Assembly: GCF_002575655.3 (NCBI RefSeq)
Contig: NC_053036.3
Coordinates: 158,448,627-158,512,626, forward strand
Reading direction: 5' to 3'
DNA length: 64,000 nt
From: Aegilops tauschii subsp. strangulata
Lineage: Eukaryota > Streptophyta > Magnoliopsida > Poales > Poaceae
Shown: positions 62,831 to 64,000 of the stretch, piece after piece
Layout of the letters: each line of letters opens with the position of its first letter
Position numbering within the stretch: position 1 is the first letter of the stretch
Program-made: the position numbers and the translations under genes
The notes under the pieces: generated by a model
What the model saw: only the letters and a program-made list of their open reading frames with translations
Database searches by the model: none
Told to the model about the DNA's origin: nothing

Positions 62831-64000
62831 TGTTGGAAATATGCCCTAGAGGCAATAATGAATGGTTATTATTATATTTCTTTGTTCATGATAATTGTCT
62901 ATTGTTCATGCTATAATTGTGTTATCCGGAAATCGTAATACATGTGTGAATACATAGACCACAACATGTCCCTAGTAAGCCTCTAGTTGACTAGCTCGTT
63001 GATCAACAGATAGTCATTGTTTCCTGACTATGGACATTGGATGTCATTGAAAACGGATCACATCATTAGGAGAATGATGTGATGGACAAGACCCAATCCT
63101 AAGCATAGCACAAAAGATCGTGTAGTTCATTTGCTAGAGCTTTTTCCAATGTCAAGTATCATTTCCTTAAACCATGAGATCGTGCAACTCCCGGATACCG
63201 TAGGAGTGCTTTGGGTGTGCCAAACGTCACAACGTAACTGGGTGACTATAAAGGTACACTACGGGTATCTCCGAAAGTGTCTGTTGAGTTGGCACAGATC
63301 GAGACTGGAATTTGTCACTCCGTATGACGGAGAGGTATCTCTGGGCCCACTCGGTAATGCATCATCATAATGAGCTCAATGTGACTAAGGAGTTAGCCGC
63401 GGGATCATGCATTACGGTACGAGTAAAGTGACTTGCCGGTAACGAGATTGAACAAGGTACTGGGATACCGACGATCGAATCTCGGGCAAGTAACGTACCG
63501 ATTGACAAAGGGAATTGTATACGGGATTGATTGAATCCTCGACATCGTGGTTCATCCGATGAGATCATCGTGGAACATGTGGGAGCCAACATGGGTATCC
63601 ACATCCCGCTGTTGGTTATTGACCGGAGAGGCGTCTCGGTCATGTCTGCATGTCTCCCGAACCCGTAGGGTCTACACACTTAAGGTTCGGTGACGCTAGG
63701 GTTGTAGAGATATGAGTATGCGGAAACCCGAAAGTTTTTCGGAGTCCCGGATGAGATCCCGGACGTCACGAGGAGTTCCGGAATGGTCCGGAGGTGAAGA
63801 ATTATATATAGGAAGTCCAGTTTTGGCCACCGGGAAAGTTTCGGGGGTTATCGGTATTGTACCGGGACCACGGAAGGGTCCCGGGGGTCCACCGGGTGGG
63901 GCCACCTATCCCAGAGGGCCCCATGGGCTGAAGTGGGAAGGGAACCAGCCCTTAGTGGGCTGGGGCGCCCCCCTTGGGCCTCCTCCTGCGCCTAGGGTTG
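62831..64000 (+). repeat. 3' LTR of Angela-type element, partial
   Basis: It begins TGTTGGAAATATGCCCTAGA directly after the PPT 'agtgggagac' and runs off the window after 1170 of about 1700 bp. Confidence 0.92.

Larger units (their letters stand above)
55825..64000 (+). mobile_element. Angela/BARE-type Copia element, right end outside window
   Basis: The 5' LTR 55825-57521 begins TGTTGGAAATATGCCCTAGA. The interior has a PBS, gag, protease, integrase, RT and RNase H, then the PPT 'gcaagtgggagac' and a 3' LTR from 62831. The upstream 5 bases (55820-55824, atata) are the expected TSD. By eye the two LTRs differ by roughly 2-2.5% over the shared 1170 bp. One frameshift and six stops inactivate pol. 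Confidence 0.92.

Overview
This window is nuclear DNA from a grass of the wheat/barley/Aegilops group (Triticeae). The evidence is the repeat content: LTRs that open with the BARE/WIS/Angela terminus, Sirevirus-type Copia elements with Maximus-like LTRs, Stowaway MITEs, Helitron ends and a CACTACAA-ended CACTA transposon. Little single-copy sequence remains between nested transposons. Family names come from sequence memory, not a search.

Layout. 1-6.0 kb: possible exons of one or two unidentified minus-strand genes with GC-rich leaders, plus a three-copy diverged tandem repeat. 6.7-7.95 kb: CT/CA low-complexity DNA. 7.99-9.51 kb: a solo LTR with a perfect target-site duplication (TSD). 9.8-14.0 kb: two adjacent Helitron-like elements, the second holding a complete 3.4-kb LTR element that codes only for Gag and protease. 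14.09-30.6 kb: a complete Maximus-like Sirevirus (gag, protease, integrase, RT, RNase H, then an env-like gene), broken by a BARE/WIS solo LTR in gag. 32.0-33.4 kb: another solo LTR. 34-42.3 kb: a gene island with two decayed F-box/DUF295 genes, several MITEs and a NAC-domain gene lacking its first exon. 43.3-46.27 kb: one end of a CACTA element with subterminal repeats. 46.27-64 kb: a nest in which a BARE-type LTR is cut by a second Sirevirus (Inga-like, name uncertain), whose 3' LTR is cut by an Angela element that runs off the window.

How the parts relate. The two Sireviruses share gag with a zinc knuckle and long coiled coil, an env-like reading frame with a common core, and three purine-rich PPT-like tracts before the 3' LTR. 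In both, a second TATA-containing promoter-like segment lies ahead of the env-like gene and resembles that element's own LTR promoter. It is followed by a GC-rich leader with an ATG and a splice-donor-like site. The second Sirevirus has no pol at all, so it should depend on enzymes supplied in trans.

No operon, CRISPR array, RNA gene or defence system was found. The most unusual signal is the duplicated promoter and motif-array arrangement in the two Sireviruses. All large reading frames carry stops or frameshifts, so nearly everything here is inactive or non-autonomous.
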